A stretch of DNA of 42,608 nucleotides, from the NCBI RefSeq assembly GCF_017656375.1, contig NZ_JACDOB010000014.1, positions 1-42,608 of the forward strand. The letters are read 5' to 3'. The DNA comes from Thermovirga sp. (GTDB lineage: Bacteria > Synergistota > Synergistia > Synergistales > Thermovirgaceae). The notes beneath the pieces are model-generated. The model saw nothing but the letters and a program-made list of their open reading frames with translations. It searched no databases and was not told the DNA's origin. The first letter of the stretch is position 1; every line of letters starts with the position of its first letter. The position numbers were made by a program, and so were the translations under genes. Positions 28,135 to 37,100 of this stretch are shown piece after piece.

Positions 28135-29256
28135 ATGTTGAATTTCAAGATAGAGGCCAAATGCAGAAAAACCAAGGCTCGAGTCGGTGTTATAGAGACA
28201 GCTCATGGCAAGATCAGAACTCCGGTTTTTATGCCGGTGGGAACCAGGGCTACAGTTAAGGCCATGGCGCCTTTTGAACTGAAGGCGATTGGGGCCCAGA
28301 TAATACTGAGCAACACTTACCATTTATATTTGAGGCCTGGGGCAGATATAGTTTCTGCAGCTGGAGGATTACATAAATTTATGGGGTGGGATAGGCCAAT
28401 CCTGACAGATAGTGGGGGGTTTCAGGTTTTTTCCTTGTCTACCCTCAGAGAGATAACAGATGATGGTGTTTTATTCCAGTCCCATTTAGATGGGACTCGC
28501 CATTTTATGACGCCTGAGAAGGCCACTTTTGTTCAGGAACAGCTTGGAAGCGACATAGCCATGTGTTTTGATGAGTGTGTCCCTTACCCTTGTACTCCTG
28601 AAGATTCGTATAAAGCAGTTGAACGTACTATATCGTGGGCTGAACGCTGTAAGAAAGCCCACAAGCGTTTTGATCAGTCTTTGTTTGGTATCGTTCAGGG
28701 TTCTGTATATTCGGATCAGAGGTTATACTGTGCCGCTGAGCTCAAGAAGATGGATTTTCCAGGATATGCAATAGGAGGCCTGTCAGTAGGTGAACCTCAC
28801 GAAAAAATGTACGCTATGTTGGACGTGTTGTCCGAAGAGCTTCCTATTGAAAAGCCCAGGTATTTGATGGGGGTTGGTTACCCCCTTAATCTTCTGGAGG
28901 GTATTGCTCGAGGCGTGGATATGTTCGACTGTGTTTTGCCAACTAGAAATGGAAGGAATGGGACTGTCTTTACCTACAGTGGCAGGATTAATCTCAAGAA
29001 CAAAGCTTACGAGAGAGATTTTACACCTATAGACCCTAATTGTAGCTGTTATGCTTGTAGGAACTTTTCTAAAGCTTATATTAGACATTTGTACAGGAGT
29101 GGGGAAATATTGGCTTCGCGGTTGTGCACCTGGCACAATCTCCATTTTTTGATTGACTTGATGACAAGGGCCCAAGCGGCAATATTAGAAGGCTCTTTCG
29201 AGGATTTCAAGAAGCGTTTTGAGGAAAACTTCAAAGACGAAGGCGGCAAGAGATGA
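28135..29256 (+). CDS. tgt: Queuine tRNA-ribosyltransferase
   Basis: Exchanges guanine 34 for a 7-deazaguanine precursor in tRNAs for Asp, Asn, His and Tyr. DSGGFQ (Asp92, base recognition), FDCVLPTRNGRNG (nucleophile Asp265) and the zinc site Cys303, Cys305, Cys308, His334 are all present. Length (373) is normal. ATG 28135 has GGTGGAG about 10 bases upstream; it follows tatD after two bases. queA is not in the window. Confidence 0.96.
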   Translation: MLNFKIEAKCRKTKARVGVIETAHGKIRTPVFMPVGTRATVKAMAPFELKAIGAQIILSNTYHLYLRPGADIVSAAGGLHKFMGWDRPILTDSGGFQVFSLSTLREITDDGVLFQSHLDGTRHFMTPEKATFVQEQLGSDIAMCFDECVPYPCTPEDSYKAVERTISWAERCKKAHKRFDQSLFGIVQGSVYSDQRLYCAAELKKMDFPGYAIGGLSVGEPHEKMYAMLDVLSEELPIEKPRYLMGVGYPLNLLEGIARGVDMFDCVLPTRNGRNGTVFTYSGRINLKNKAYERDFTPIDPNCSCYACRNFSKAYIRHLYRSGEILASRLCTWHNLHFLIDLMTRAQAAILEGSFEDFKKRFEENFKDEGGKR

Positions 29257-30242
29257 GAACCAGGCTTATAAAGGTTGATAAATGGAATCCAGAAGAGAAA
29301 CTGTTGGAAGAAGCAGCTAAAATTGTTAAGGGCGGCGGATTGGTGGCCTTTCCCACGGAAACTGTGTATGGGTTGGGAGCCAATGCATTGGACGAAAACG
29401 CTGTTTTATCCATATTTAGGGCTAAAAACCGTCCGGTAGATAATCCTTTAATAGTTCACGTTTCAAGGATGGAAGATGTTCATCAACTTGCCCATTTAAA
29501 CGAAATGGCGTTGAAATTTATGGAAAGATTTTGGCCTGGGCCGGTAACTTTAGTGTTGCCTGCAAAGGGCGTAGTGCCTAAAGTTACGACAGGGGGATTG
29601 GAGACTGTTGCCGTTAGGATGCCCAATCACCCAGTGGCTTTAGGTTTGATAGATAAAGCCCAGGTTCCTATCGCTGCTCCCAGTGCGAACAGAAGCGGAA
29701 GGCCAAGCCCAACAGATGCTGAAGCAGTTATGGAAGATATGAAGAATCGTGTGGACGTTATCTTGGACTCTGGGCCCACTGATGTGGGTGTAGAATCTAC
29801 GGTGTTGTACGTGAGAAATAAAGAGGTCGTCTTACTGCGACATGGGGGGTGTCCATTGGAGGTTCTAGAAGAGGTAGCTCCCGTTTTGGTTCCTACGAAG
29901 GATAATTCTTCTGCGAAACATTCACCTGGGACGAGATACAGGCATTATGCTCCCTCGGTGCCTGTAGTGATAATAGATGAAGTAGGAAGATGGAAGGAAC
30001 ATCCTGCGTACTTAAACAATATTTCAAATGTGGGTTTTGTTGGTCTAAGTGCTCCGCCTGTCGAGACAAAAGAAGAAATCAGATTTGATTCGGTTGTCCA
30101 TTATGGAAGGGGGCTTTTTGCGGCCCTCAGAGCCATGGAAAGGTGGAGTGTGGGGGTTATTTTGGTAGAGCTTCCTTCCGAAAGTGGGATAGGAGCAGCA
30201 GTTAGAGATAGGCTTATAAGGGCAGCTTCTGAATGGGAGTAG
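29253..30242 (+). CDS. sua5: Threonylcarbamoyl-AMP synthase, two-domain Sua5 type
   Basis: Makes the activated threonylcarbamoyl group for t6A37 of ANN-decoding tRNAs. The N-terminal YrdC domain (about residues 12-200) has VAFPTETVYGLGANA, IFRAKNRPVDNPL and the ATP-binding SANRSGRPSPTDA. A linker with KHSPGTRYRHYAPSVPV leads to the C-terminal Sua5 domain (about 235-329), absent from short TsaC. The start overlaps the tgt stop (ATGA). It is the last gene of this transcription block; a tRNA promoter follows. Confidence 0.94.
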   Translation: MRTRLIKVDKWNPEEKLLEEAAKIVKGGGLVAFPTETVYGLGANALDENAVLSIFRAKNRPVDNPLIVHVSRMEDVHQLAHLNEMALKFMERFWPGPVTLVLPAKGVVPKVTTGGLETVAVRMPNHPVALGLIDKAQVPIAAPSANRSGRPSPTDAEAVMEDMKNRVDVILDSGPTDVGVESTVLYVRNKEVVLLRHGGCPLEVLEEVAPVLVPTKDNSSAKHSPGTRYRHYAPSVPVVIIDEVGRWKEHPAYLNNISNVGFVGLSAPPVETKEEIRFDSVVHYGRGLFAALRAMERWSVGVILVELPSESGIGAAVRDRLIRAASEWE

Positions 30243-30255
30243 TATATAATAATAC

Positions 30256-30284
30256 TTGCCAAAAGGTCTTTACATTGTTACAAT
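30256..30284 (+). promoter_or_regulatory. Promoter of tRNA-Leu
   Basis: TTGCCA at 30256-30261 and TACAAT at 30279-30284 are exactly 17 bases apart, placing the start of transcription near 30291, some 8 bases before the mature tRNA. This is a good sigma-70-type match in an otherwise non-coding stretch. Confidence 0.7.
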
Positions 30285-30298
30285 CATCGCCGTTGGAA

Positions 30299-30385
30299 GG
30301 GGAAGTGGCGGAATGGTAGACGCGCTGGCCTCAGGAGCCAGTGTCCTTTACGGATGTGGGGGTTCGAATCCCCCCTTCCCCACCA
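30299..30385 (+). tRNA. tRNA-Leu(CAG)
   Basis: A class II tRNA of 87 bases. The acceptor stem GGGGAAG (30299-30305) pairs with CTTCCCC (30375-30381); the discriminator is A and CCA is encoded (30383-30385). The anticodon stem CTGGC/GCCAG encloses loop CTCAGGA with anticodon CAG at 30332-30334, reading CUG. A long variable arm follows, then a T arm with five G-C pairs and the loop TTCGAAT. Together the anticodon and long variable arm make Leu secure. Confidence 0.97.
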
Positions 30386-30461
30386 CTAAGTCAGGTGGTG
30401 TTCAACATAGAACGAAACGAGATTAGTAAAAAAAATATAGCCTGTTAGTAGATGAGCAGGA
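30386..30461. other. Spacer between tRNA-Leu and the rpoB control region
   Basis: This is the first part of the non-coding stretch before rpoB. It has an A-rich run (30427-30435) and no open frame of note. I see no T-run terminator for the tRNA here; the inverted repeat that follows is the only candidate. Confidence 0.6.
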
Positions 30462-30500
30462 AAAGGGTCATGTTGTGCTCTTGACACAACGTGACCCTTT
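30462..30500. repeat. 16-bp inverted repeat upstream of rpoB
   Basis: Bases 30462-30477 (AAAGGGTCATGTTGTG) pair with 30485-30500 across a 7-base loop; 15 pairs are Watson-Crick and one (T30471 with G30491) is a G-U pair in RNA. The stem is long and strong. No run of T follows, which argues against a simple intrinsic terminator for the tRNA transcript, although termination near TTATTTTG downstream is possible. The repeat overlaps the rpoB promoter's -35 box, so it could also be an operator. Confidence 0.85.
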
Positions 30501-30509
30501 CGCTATCCT
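30481..30509 (+). promoter_or_regulatory. Promoter of rpoBC
   Basis: A perfect TTGACA (30481-30486) is followed after exactly 17 bases by TATCCT (30504-30509, four of six matches). Transcription would start near 30516, leaving a leader of about 50 bases before rpoB. The -35 box spans the loop and right arm of the inverted repeat. Confidence 0.7.
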
Positions 30510-30548
30510 CTTATTTTGTCACATAAAGAATCCCCAAATTTTATGATA

Positions 30549-30567
30549 GGGAGGTCGTGTTTCTCCC
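30549..30567 (+). promoter_or_regulatory. Hairpin hiding the rpoB ribosome binding site
   Basis: The only good ribosome binding site for rpoB, GGGAGG at 30549-30554, can pair through GGGAG with CTCCC at 30563-30567, the five bases directly before the ATG (5 pairs, 9-base loop). When paired, the site is hidden. Its linear distance to the ATG (13 bases) is also longer than usual. Confidence 0.5.
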
Positions 30568-33500
30568 ATGGCTGAGTTTGTATCTGTTGGTAGAAATCGC
30601 AAGCGGTTAACTTTTGGTAGAGCGCGGGACTTGGTGGAGTTGCCTGATTTGGTGTCCATACAGCGTGACTCGTACAGATGGTTTTTCCAGTTTGACGAAG
30701 ATGGCAAGCTGGTGGAGCCAAGTAGCCGAGTTAGTCAAGGGCTGCAAGAGTTATTTGATGAGGTCTTCCCCATTGAAAGTTACGATGGATCTTTTTATTT
30801 GGAGTTTGTTTCCTATACTGTTGATCCTCCAACTATAACAGAGGAAGAAGCTCGTCAGAGAGATTTGACTTGGGCGTGTCCTGTGAAAGCCACAATAAGA
30901 TTAGTCAATAGAAAAGCCCAAGAGGTCAAAGAAGAAGAGATTTACCTCGGTGATTTTCCGGCGATGACGGCAAGAGGAACTTTCATAATTAACGGTACGG
31001 AGCGCGTGGTGGTAAACCAGCTTGCCCGTTCTGCTGGCGTTTATTTCAGCGCTGAAGAAAATGTTCCAGGACAGGAACGCTATGCTGCCAAGGTCATTCC
31101 GGATAGAGGTGTATGGTTGGAGTTTGACCTTACACCTGGAGAAGTTTTGTCGGTAAACGTAGATAACAAGAAGAAGCTTCCTTTGACTATGCTGCTTAAG
31201 GCTTATGGAGTGCGCAACAACGATGAAGTAATAAAGCTTTTTGGCGGCGAGGAAAAGCAAGTAGACATGGTTGAAGAGGAAGTCAGAGGGTGTTTGTTGG
31301 CAGAGAGCATAATGGATGAGTCTGGCCAGGTTATTATTCCGAGGAATAAGAGGATAACCAAAGAAGATATGGAGATCCTTTGGGATATTGCCAGGACAAA
31401 AATTTGGGTGTGGGACGTGGATTCTTCGTTAGCTGCTACTTTGGAGCGAGATCCTACATCAAACAGTGATGAAGCAACCTTGGAAATCTTTCGAAGGTTA
31501 AGGCCCAATGAGCCTGCTAGGATGGAGAATGCCAGAGAATATGTAAACGGGCTTTTCTTCGATTCTAGAAGGTATAACCTTGGTCGTGTCGGCCGTTACA
31601 AGCTTAACCGTCGTTTGGGCACCGATATCCCTGAATCCAATAGGCTTCTTACGGTAGAGGATATTGTCTTGATAGTTAGAGGCCTTTGGGATCTGAGAGA
31701 CGGCAAGGGCAAAACTGACGATATAGACCACCTTGGCAATAGGCGAGTTAGAGCAATTGGAGAACTCCTTCAAAACCAGGTTCGGATAGGCCTTCTTAGG
31801 ATGGAACGTATCGCGAAAGAGAGAATGACCACCATTCCTGATTTGAGCGCTGCTACAGCAAAGGATTTAATAAATGTAAGGCCTATATCTGCTGCGCTGA
31901 GAGAGTTCTTTGGATCAGGCCAGCTTTCCCAGTTCATGGATCAAACTAACCCTCTCGCCGAACTTACCCATAGGCGGCGCCTTTCTGCCTTGGGGCCTGG
32001 TGGTTTAAGCAGAGAGCGAGCAGGTTTCGAGGCTCGAGACGTTCATTACACGCATTATGGTAGGGTGTGCCCTATAGAGACTCCTGAAGGTCCTAATATA
32101 GGGCTTGTAACTTCTTTGGCTACGTATTCCAAGATAAATGAGTATGGTTTTTTGCAGACGCCAAAAAGAAGAGTAGTAGATGGGAAAGTGACCGACGAAG
32201 TCGTTTATCTTTCAGCTGACGAGGAAGATGAATTCTATGTGGGGCGGGCTAATACTCCATTGAAGGATGATGGCGTGACTCTGGCTGAAGATGTGGTTCA
32301 CGTAAGGCATAAAGGAGAGATATTGGAAGTTCCCCCTGAGAGGGTAGATTTTCTCGATATTTCTCCGAAACAGATAGTTTCTGCCTCGACGGCGCTTATT
32401 CCTTTCCTGGAGCATGATGACGCTAACAGGGCTTTGATGGGATCCAATATGCAGAGGCAAGCGGTTCCTCTCATAAAAACCGAGGCGCCTGTGATAGGGA
32501 CTGGTATAGAGGCTAAAATTGCTGCGGATTCTGGTTCGTGTGTTAAGGCTTTACGTTCTGGTCAAGTGATCTACGTTGATGCGGATAAAATAATGATTCA
32601 GCCAGCGGAAGGCGAGGGGCCTGACGTTTATAGGCTCATAAAATTCCGTCGTTCTAACCAAGGGACGGTGATTCACCAGAAACCGATAGTAGAGGTTGGA
32701 GATCAAGTTAGAAAAGGAGAGATAATAGCAGATGGGCAATCCATTGATAACGGAGAGCTAGCTTTGGGTAGAAACGTATTGGTTGCCTTTGTGGCCTGGG
32801 AAGGATACAACTTTGAGGACGCCATACTTCTTAGCGAGAGGCTAGTAAGGGAAGATGTTTATACGTCCATACATATAGAGGAGTATGAAGTAGAATCCAG
32901 AGACACAAAACTTGGTCCGGAGGAGATAACCAGGGATATCCCGAATGTTGGGGAAGATGCTCTCAAGAACTTGGATGAAGACGGGATAGTCCGGGTCGGA
33001 GCGGAGGTCTCTGCAGGCGATATCCTTGTAGGTAAGGTGACACCAAAGAGCGAAGCTGATCAATCGCCAGAAGAGAAATTGCTTAGAGCTATTTTTGGTG
33101 AGAAGGCAAGAGAAGTGAGAGATACTTCTCTCCGTGTTCCACATGGCGAGGGAGGTAAGGTTGTAGCCGTAAAGAGGCTTACTAGAGACAAGAATGGGGA
33201 AGATCTCAGTCCGGGCGTCAATGATGTAGTAAAGGTCTATATTGCTCAATTGAGGAAGATAACAGAAGGAGATAAGATGGCTGGACGCCATGGTAACAAG
33301 GGTGTTGTCTCTAAAATATTGCCAGAGGAGGATATGCCGTACTTGCCTGATGGCACTCCTGTAGATGTGGTGTTGAACCCCCTCGGTGTTCCTAGCCGTA
33401 TGAATTTGGGGCAGGTTCTAGAAACTATTATGGGATTTGTTGCGGTGCAGAATGGTTGGCATATAGCCACTCCTGTTTTTGAAGGGGCCAAGGAAGAAGA

Positions 33501-34143
33501 TATCATCAGGCTCATAAAAGATATAAAGAAGGGGGATCTTAAGGATCTCAGAGATGATGGGAGCATTGTGCTTTACGACGGTAGAACAGGAGAGCCTATG
33601 GAGTATCCTGTAACTATGGGTTACATGTACATGATGAAACTAATCCACCTAGTTGACGACAAAATACATGCGAGGTCTATAGGCCCATACAGTCTTATTA
33701 CGCAGCAACCTTTGGGCGGAAAAGCTCAATTTGGTGGGCAGAGGTTTGGAGAAATGGAGGTATGGGCCCTTGAGGGATATGGTGCGGCTCATGTGCTTCA
33801 GGAGATTCTTACTGTCAAGTCCGACGATATAAGGGGTAGGCTTAAGACTTATGAGAAAATTGTCAAAGGGCAGAATATAGGTGAATATGGAGTTCCTGAA
33901 AGCTTTAAGGTCTTGGTTAAGGAGCTTCAGGGCCTTGGCTTGGATGTGGAAGTGGAATATGAAGACGGTTCTATGGGTGAATTGAGGTCAGAAGAGGATA
34001 ATCTATCAGAGAACTCCGAAGCCCAGGAGGCGGAAGATGAAGTTTTGTTGGATGTGGATGCGCTGGCGGATGTTTTTGAAAAGCCCAGTTCTGACGAAGG
34101 CGATGCTGGTTCCGGGGAGTCAAATGGGGAGGCTGATGCGTAA
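30568..34143 (+). CDS. rpoB: DNA-directed RNA polymerase subunit beta
   Basis: Beta subunit of RNA polymerase, 1191 residues, of normal short bacterial type with no large insert. Landmarks include [12 protein letters not shown], the rifampicin region [18 protein letters not shown] followed by [24 protein letters not shown] and [20 protein letters not shown]. The rifampicin-contact residues look like the sensitive type, with Gly in place of the usual second Ser of FFGSSQL. The C-terminal 70 residues or so are an acidic Glu/Asp/Ser-rich tail that is probably disordered. rplK, rplA, rplJ and rplL are not upstream. The stop is followed at once by the rpoC ATG. Confidence 0.98.
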   Translation: MAEFVSVGRNRKRLTFGRARDLVELPDLVSIQRDSYRWFFQFDEDGKLVEPSSRVSQGLQELFDEVFPIESYDGSFYLEFVSYTVDPPTITEEEARQRDLTWACPVKATIRLVNRKAQEVKEEEIYLGDFPAMTARGTFIINGTERVVVNQLARSAGVYFSAEENVPGQERYAAKVIPDRGVWLEFDLTPGEVLSVNVDNKKKLPLTMLLKAYGVRNNDEVIKLFGGEEKQVDMVEEEVRGCLLAESIMDESGQVIIPRNKRITKEDMEILWDIARTKIWVWDVDSSLAATLERDPTSNSDEATLEIFRRLRPNEPARMENAREYVNGLFFDSRRYNLGRVGRYKLNRRLGTDIPESNRLLTVEDIVLIVRGLWDLRDGKGKTDDIDHLGNRRVRAIGELLQNQVRIGLLRMERIAKERMTTIPDLSAATAKDLINVRPISAALREFFGSGQLSQFMDQTNPLAELTHRRRLSALGPGGLSRERAGFEARDVHYTHYGRVCPIETPEGPNIGLVTSLATYSKINEYGFLQTPKRRVVDGKVTDEVVYLSADEEDEFYVGRANTPLKDDGVTLAEDVVHVRHKGEILEVPPERVDFLDISPKQIVSASTALIPFLEHDDANRALMGSNMQRQAVPLIKTEAPVIGTGIEAKIAADSGSCVKALRSGQVIYVDADKIMIQPAEGEGPDVYRLIKFRRSNQGTVIHQKPIVEVGDQVRKGEIIADGQSIDNGELALGRNVLVAFVAWEGYNFEDAILLSERLVREDVYTSIHIEEYEVESRDTKLGPEEITRDIPNVGEDALKNLDEDGIVRVGAEVSAGDILVGKVTPKSEADQSPEEKLLRAIFGEKAREVRDTSLRVPHGEGGKVVAVKRLTRDKNGEDLSPGVNDVVKVYIAQLRKITEGDKMAGRHGNKGVVSKILPEEDMPYLPDGTPVDVVLNPLGVPSRMNLGQVLETIMGFVAVQNGWHIATPVFEGAKEEDIIRLIKDIKKGDLKDLRDDGSIVLYDGRTGEPMEYPVTMGYMYMMKLIHLVDDKIHARSIGPYSLITQQPLGGKAQFGGQRFGEMEVWALEGYGAAHVLQEILTVKSDDIRGRLKTYEKIVKGQNIGEYGVPESFKVLVKELQGLGLDVEVEYEDGSMGELRSEEDNLSENSEAQEAEDEVLLDVDALADVFEKPSSDEGDAGSGESNGEADA

Positions 34144-37100
34144 ATGAGCCAACATGAAATTGTAGGGGTAAAGATAAAGCTTGCGAGCCCGGAGAGGATA
34201 AGGGAGCTGTCAAGTGGAGAAGTAAAAAAGCCTGAGACCATAAATTATAGAACATTAAGGCCAGAAAAGGATGGATTGTTTTGTGAAAGAATTTTTGGCC
34301 CCACTAAGAGCTATGAGTGTGCCTGTGGCAAATATAAGCGAAGTGGCCCCAAATTTAAGGGGGTAATTTGCGACCGTTGTGGTGTTGAAATAACAGATAG
34401 TAGAGTAAGACGTGAAAGATTGGGTCATATAGAGCTAGCCGCTCCTGTAGTGCACATATGGTATTTGAAAGGAATACCCAGCAGATTGAGTCTTTTGCTG
34501 GGTACTTCCTCTAAGGACTTGGAGAAAGTAATTTATTTTGCCCCTATAAGGCGCAGAGAGCAAGTTTTCAAGGTGGTTATAGACGGCAAGAAAACCAATT
34601 TGGTCAAGAGGGGCGATTTGATTTCGGCAAGCGAGGATAGGATTCACAGGCATTACGATCATAAATTTAAGTCGGAAGAAGCTTATAGAGTTGTCCATGT
34701 AGAAGATGTTCCCCTCAACGAGGGGGATATAATCTCGGCACATCAATTGGGTGTGTACAAGCGGGATTATGGAGATAAGATCTTTCAGGCAGAACCTGCT
34801 TTTCGCGTTGTTAAGGACAGCGATGATGGCCGTTTCTCCGCAGGAGACGTTCTTTCCCAAGCTGAATTGAACAACCTCAGAAATGAGGGGATCTCACTCG
34901 AGGTGGAAAGAGCCCTTGCAGGGAGTGAGGAAGGTTTTGTCGTGACGGCAGTGTCGAAGTTGCCTTTTTCAAAGGGCGACGTTATTTCGGCTAGTGAGAA
35001 TCAGCTTTTTTCGCAAAAATATCCAGGAAGGTTTACTGTACAACATGAAACTGTGACGATAGAGGATCCATGTTACATAGTCATTAACGGAGGAAATTCT
35101 CCATTTGAGGTGGGAGATGTTATTCTGGAGAGAGAATATCACCTCTGTGCGAGTTACGATAAAAACTTCAAGGCTGGTATTGGCGCAGAAGGTGTTCTAT
35201 CATTGCTGAAAGAGCTAGATTTAGAGGAGCTTAGTGCTTCTTTGAGAGAGGAAATTGCCGAAAGTACGGGGCAAAAAAAGAGAAAACTGATTAAGCGCCT
35301 TCAGGTTGTGGAAGATTTCCGCAAGGGAAGCAGTAAGCCAGAATGGATGATCTTGGAAGTTTTACCGGTCATCCCGCCAGACCTGAGGCCAATGGTCCAG
35401 CTGGATGGTGGTCGTTTTGCCACTTCGGATTTGAACGACCTTTATCGCCGTGTAATCAATAGAAACAACAGGCTGAAAAAACTGCAGGAGTTGAGAGCTC
35501 CAGAAATAATAATAAGAAACGAAAAGCGTATGCTCCAAGAATCAGTGGATGCTCTTATTGATAATGGCAGAATGGGCAAGGCAGTTTTGGGAGCAGGTAA
35601 CAGGCCCTTGAAGAGCCTTACTGATCTTTTGAGAGGTAAAAAAGGCCGTTTCAGACAGAACCTCTTAGGTAAGAGGGTCGACTACTCTGGTCGTTCTGTT
35701 ATCGTTATAGGGCCTAGTTTGAAACTTAATCAGTGCGGCCTTCCGAAGGATATGGCTTTGGAGCTGTTTAAGCCATTTGTCATTCAGAGGCTGGTGCAAA
35801 AAGGCTTAGCCCCTAACGTTAAAAGTGCTAAGAGGGCTATAGAGAGGAGAAAAGAGGAGATATGGGAGGCCCTTGAGGAGGTTATTAAGGGACATTCAGT
35901 ATTGTTAAACAGAGCTCCCACGCTTCATAGATTGGGAATACAAGCTTTTGAGCCTGTGTTGATGGAAGGTAAGGCCATACGCCTGCATCCTTTGGTCTGT
36001 GCAGCTTTCAATGCCGATTTTGACGGAGACCAGATGGCTGTTCACGTGCCTCTGTCCATTGAAGCTCGAGTTGAAGCTCAAATGATAATGCTGTCCGCTA
36101 ATAATTTGTTGTCTCCAGCAAGCGGCAGGCCGGTGGTAACCCCAACGCAGGACATAGTTTTGGGTGTGTATTACCTTACAGGGATGAGAGATGGCCTCAA
36201 AGGGGAAGGCAGCTACTATAGAGATATCGATGATGTTCTTAGCGCGTTGGATCATGGCTTAGTACATGTCAATGCAAAAATAAAGGTGAAGTATAACGAA
36301 GAGTGGATTGAGACATCTCCAGGCAGGGTGCTCTTTAACAGCGTTATCCCAGAAAAGCTAAGGTTTATAAATATACAAATGAACAAGAAATCATTAGCTT
36401 CCCTTATAGATTCGGCGTACGATAAAGTTGACCATGAAGAATTGGTCAAGATGCTGGATGACATTAAAACCTTGGGTTACCATTGGGCGACAGTTAGTGG
36501 TTTGAGCCTATGTCTGAGCGATGTGGTTGTTCCGCCTCAAAAGCAGGATATTGTTAAAAAGGCCTTGGAGGAGGAGGAAGAGCTGAGTGCCCAGTACCAG
36601 ATGGGGATTTTGACCGAGGACGAGTATTTGAGACAGAAAGAGACGTTATGGTCAGAGGCCAGCAGGCAAGCTGCCGATTCCATACTGGCCAACATGAGCG
36701 ACACGAACTCACTTAAAATGATGGTGCAATCTGGAGCTAGAGGTAGCAAGAGCCAGCTTGCACAGATGGCTGGTATAAGGGGACTTATGGCCGATCCTTC
36801 AGGGCGCATAATAGATTATCCTATAGTGTCAAACTTTAGAGAAGGGCTTAACATGTTGGAATACTTCATTTCTACCCACGGAGCGAGAAAAGGTCTTGCA
36901 GATACTGCGTTGAGAACTGCTAAATCTGGTTACTTGACTAGAAGGCTAGTGGACGTTGCCCAGGATTTGATAATAACGGAAGAGGACTGTGGAACAGATA
37001 AGGGCATAGTTGTAAGACCTCTAGTAAGGGATGGTAAGGTGGTAATACCATTACATGAAAGAATTGCGGGAAGAACGGCTCTTGTAGATGTTGTTGATCC

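Noticed and set aside
30462-30500. Calling the inverted repeat a standard intrinsic terminator
   Set aside because: The stem is strong but no T-run follows the right arm, and a good promoter overlaps it; kept as an inverted repeat of undecided role.
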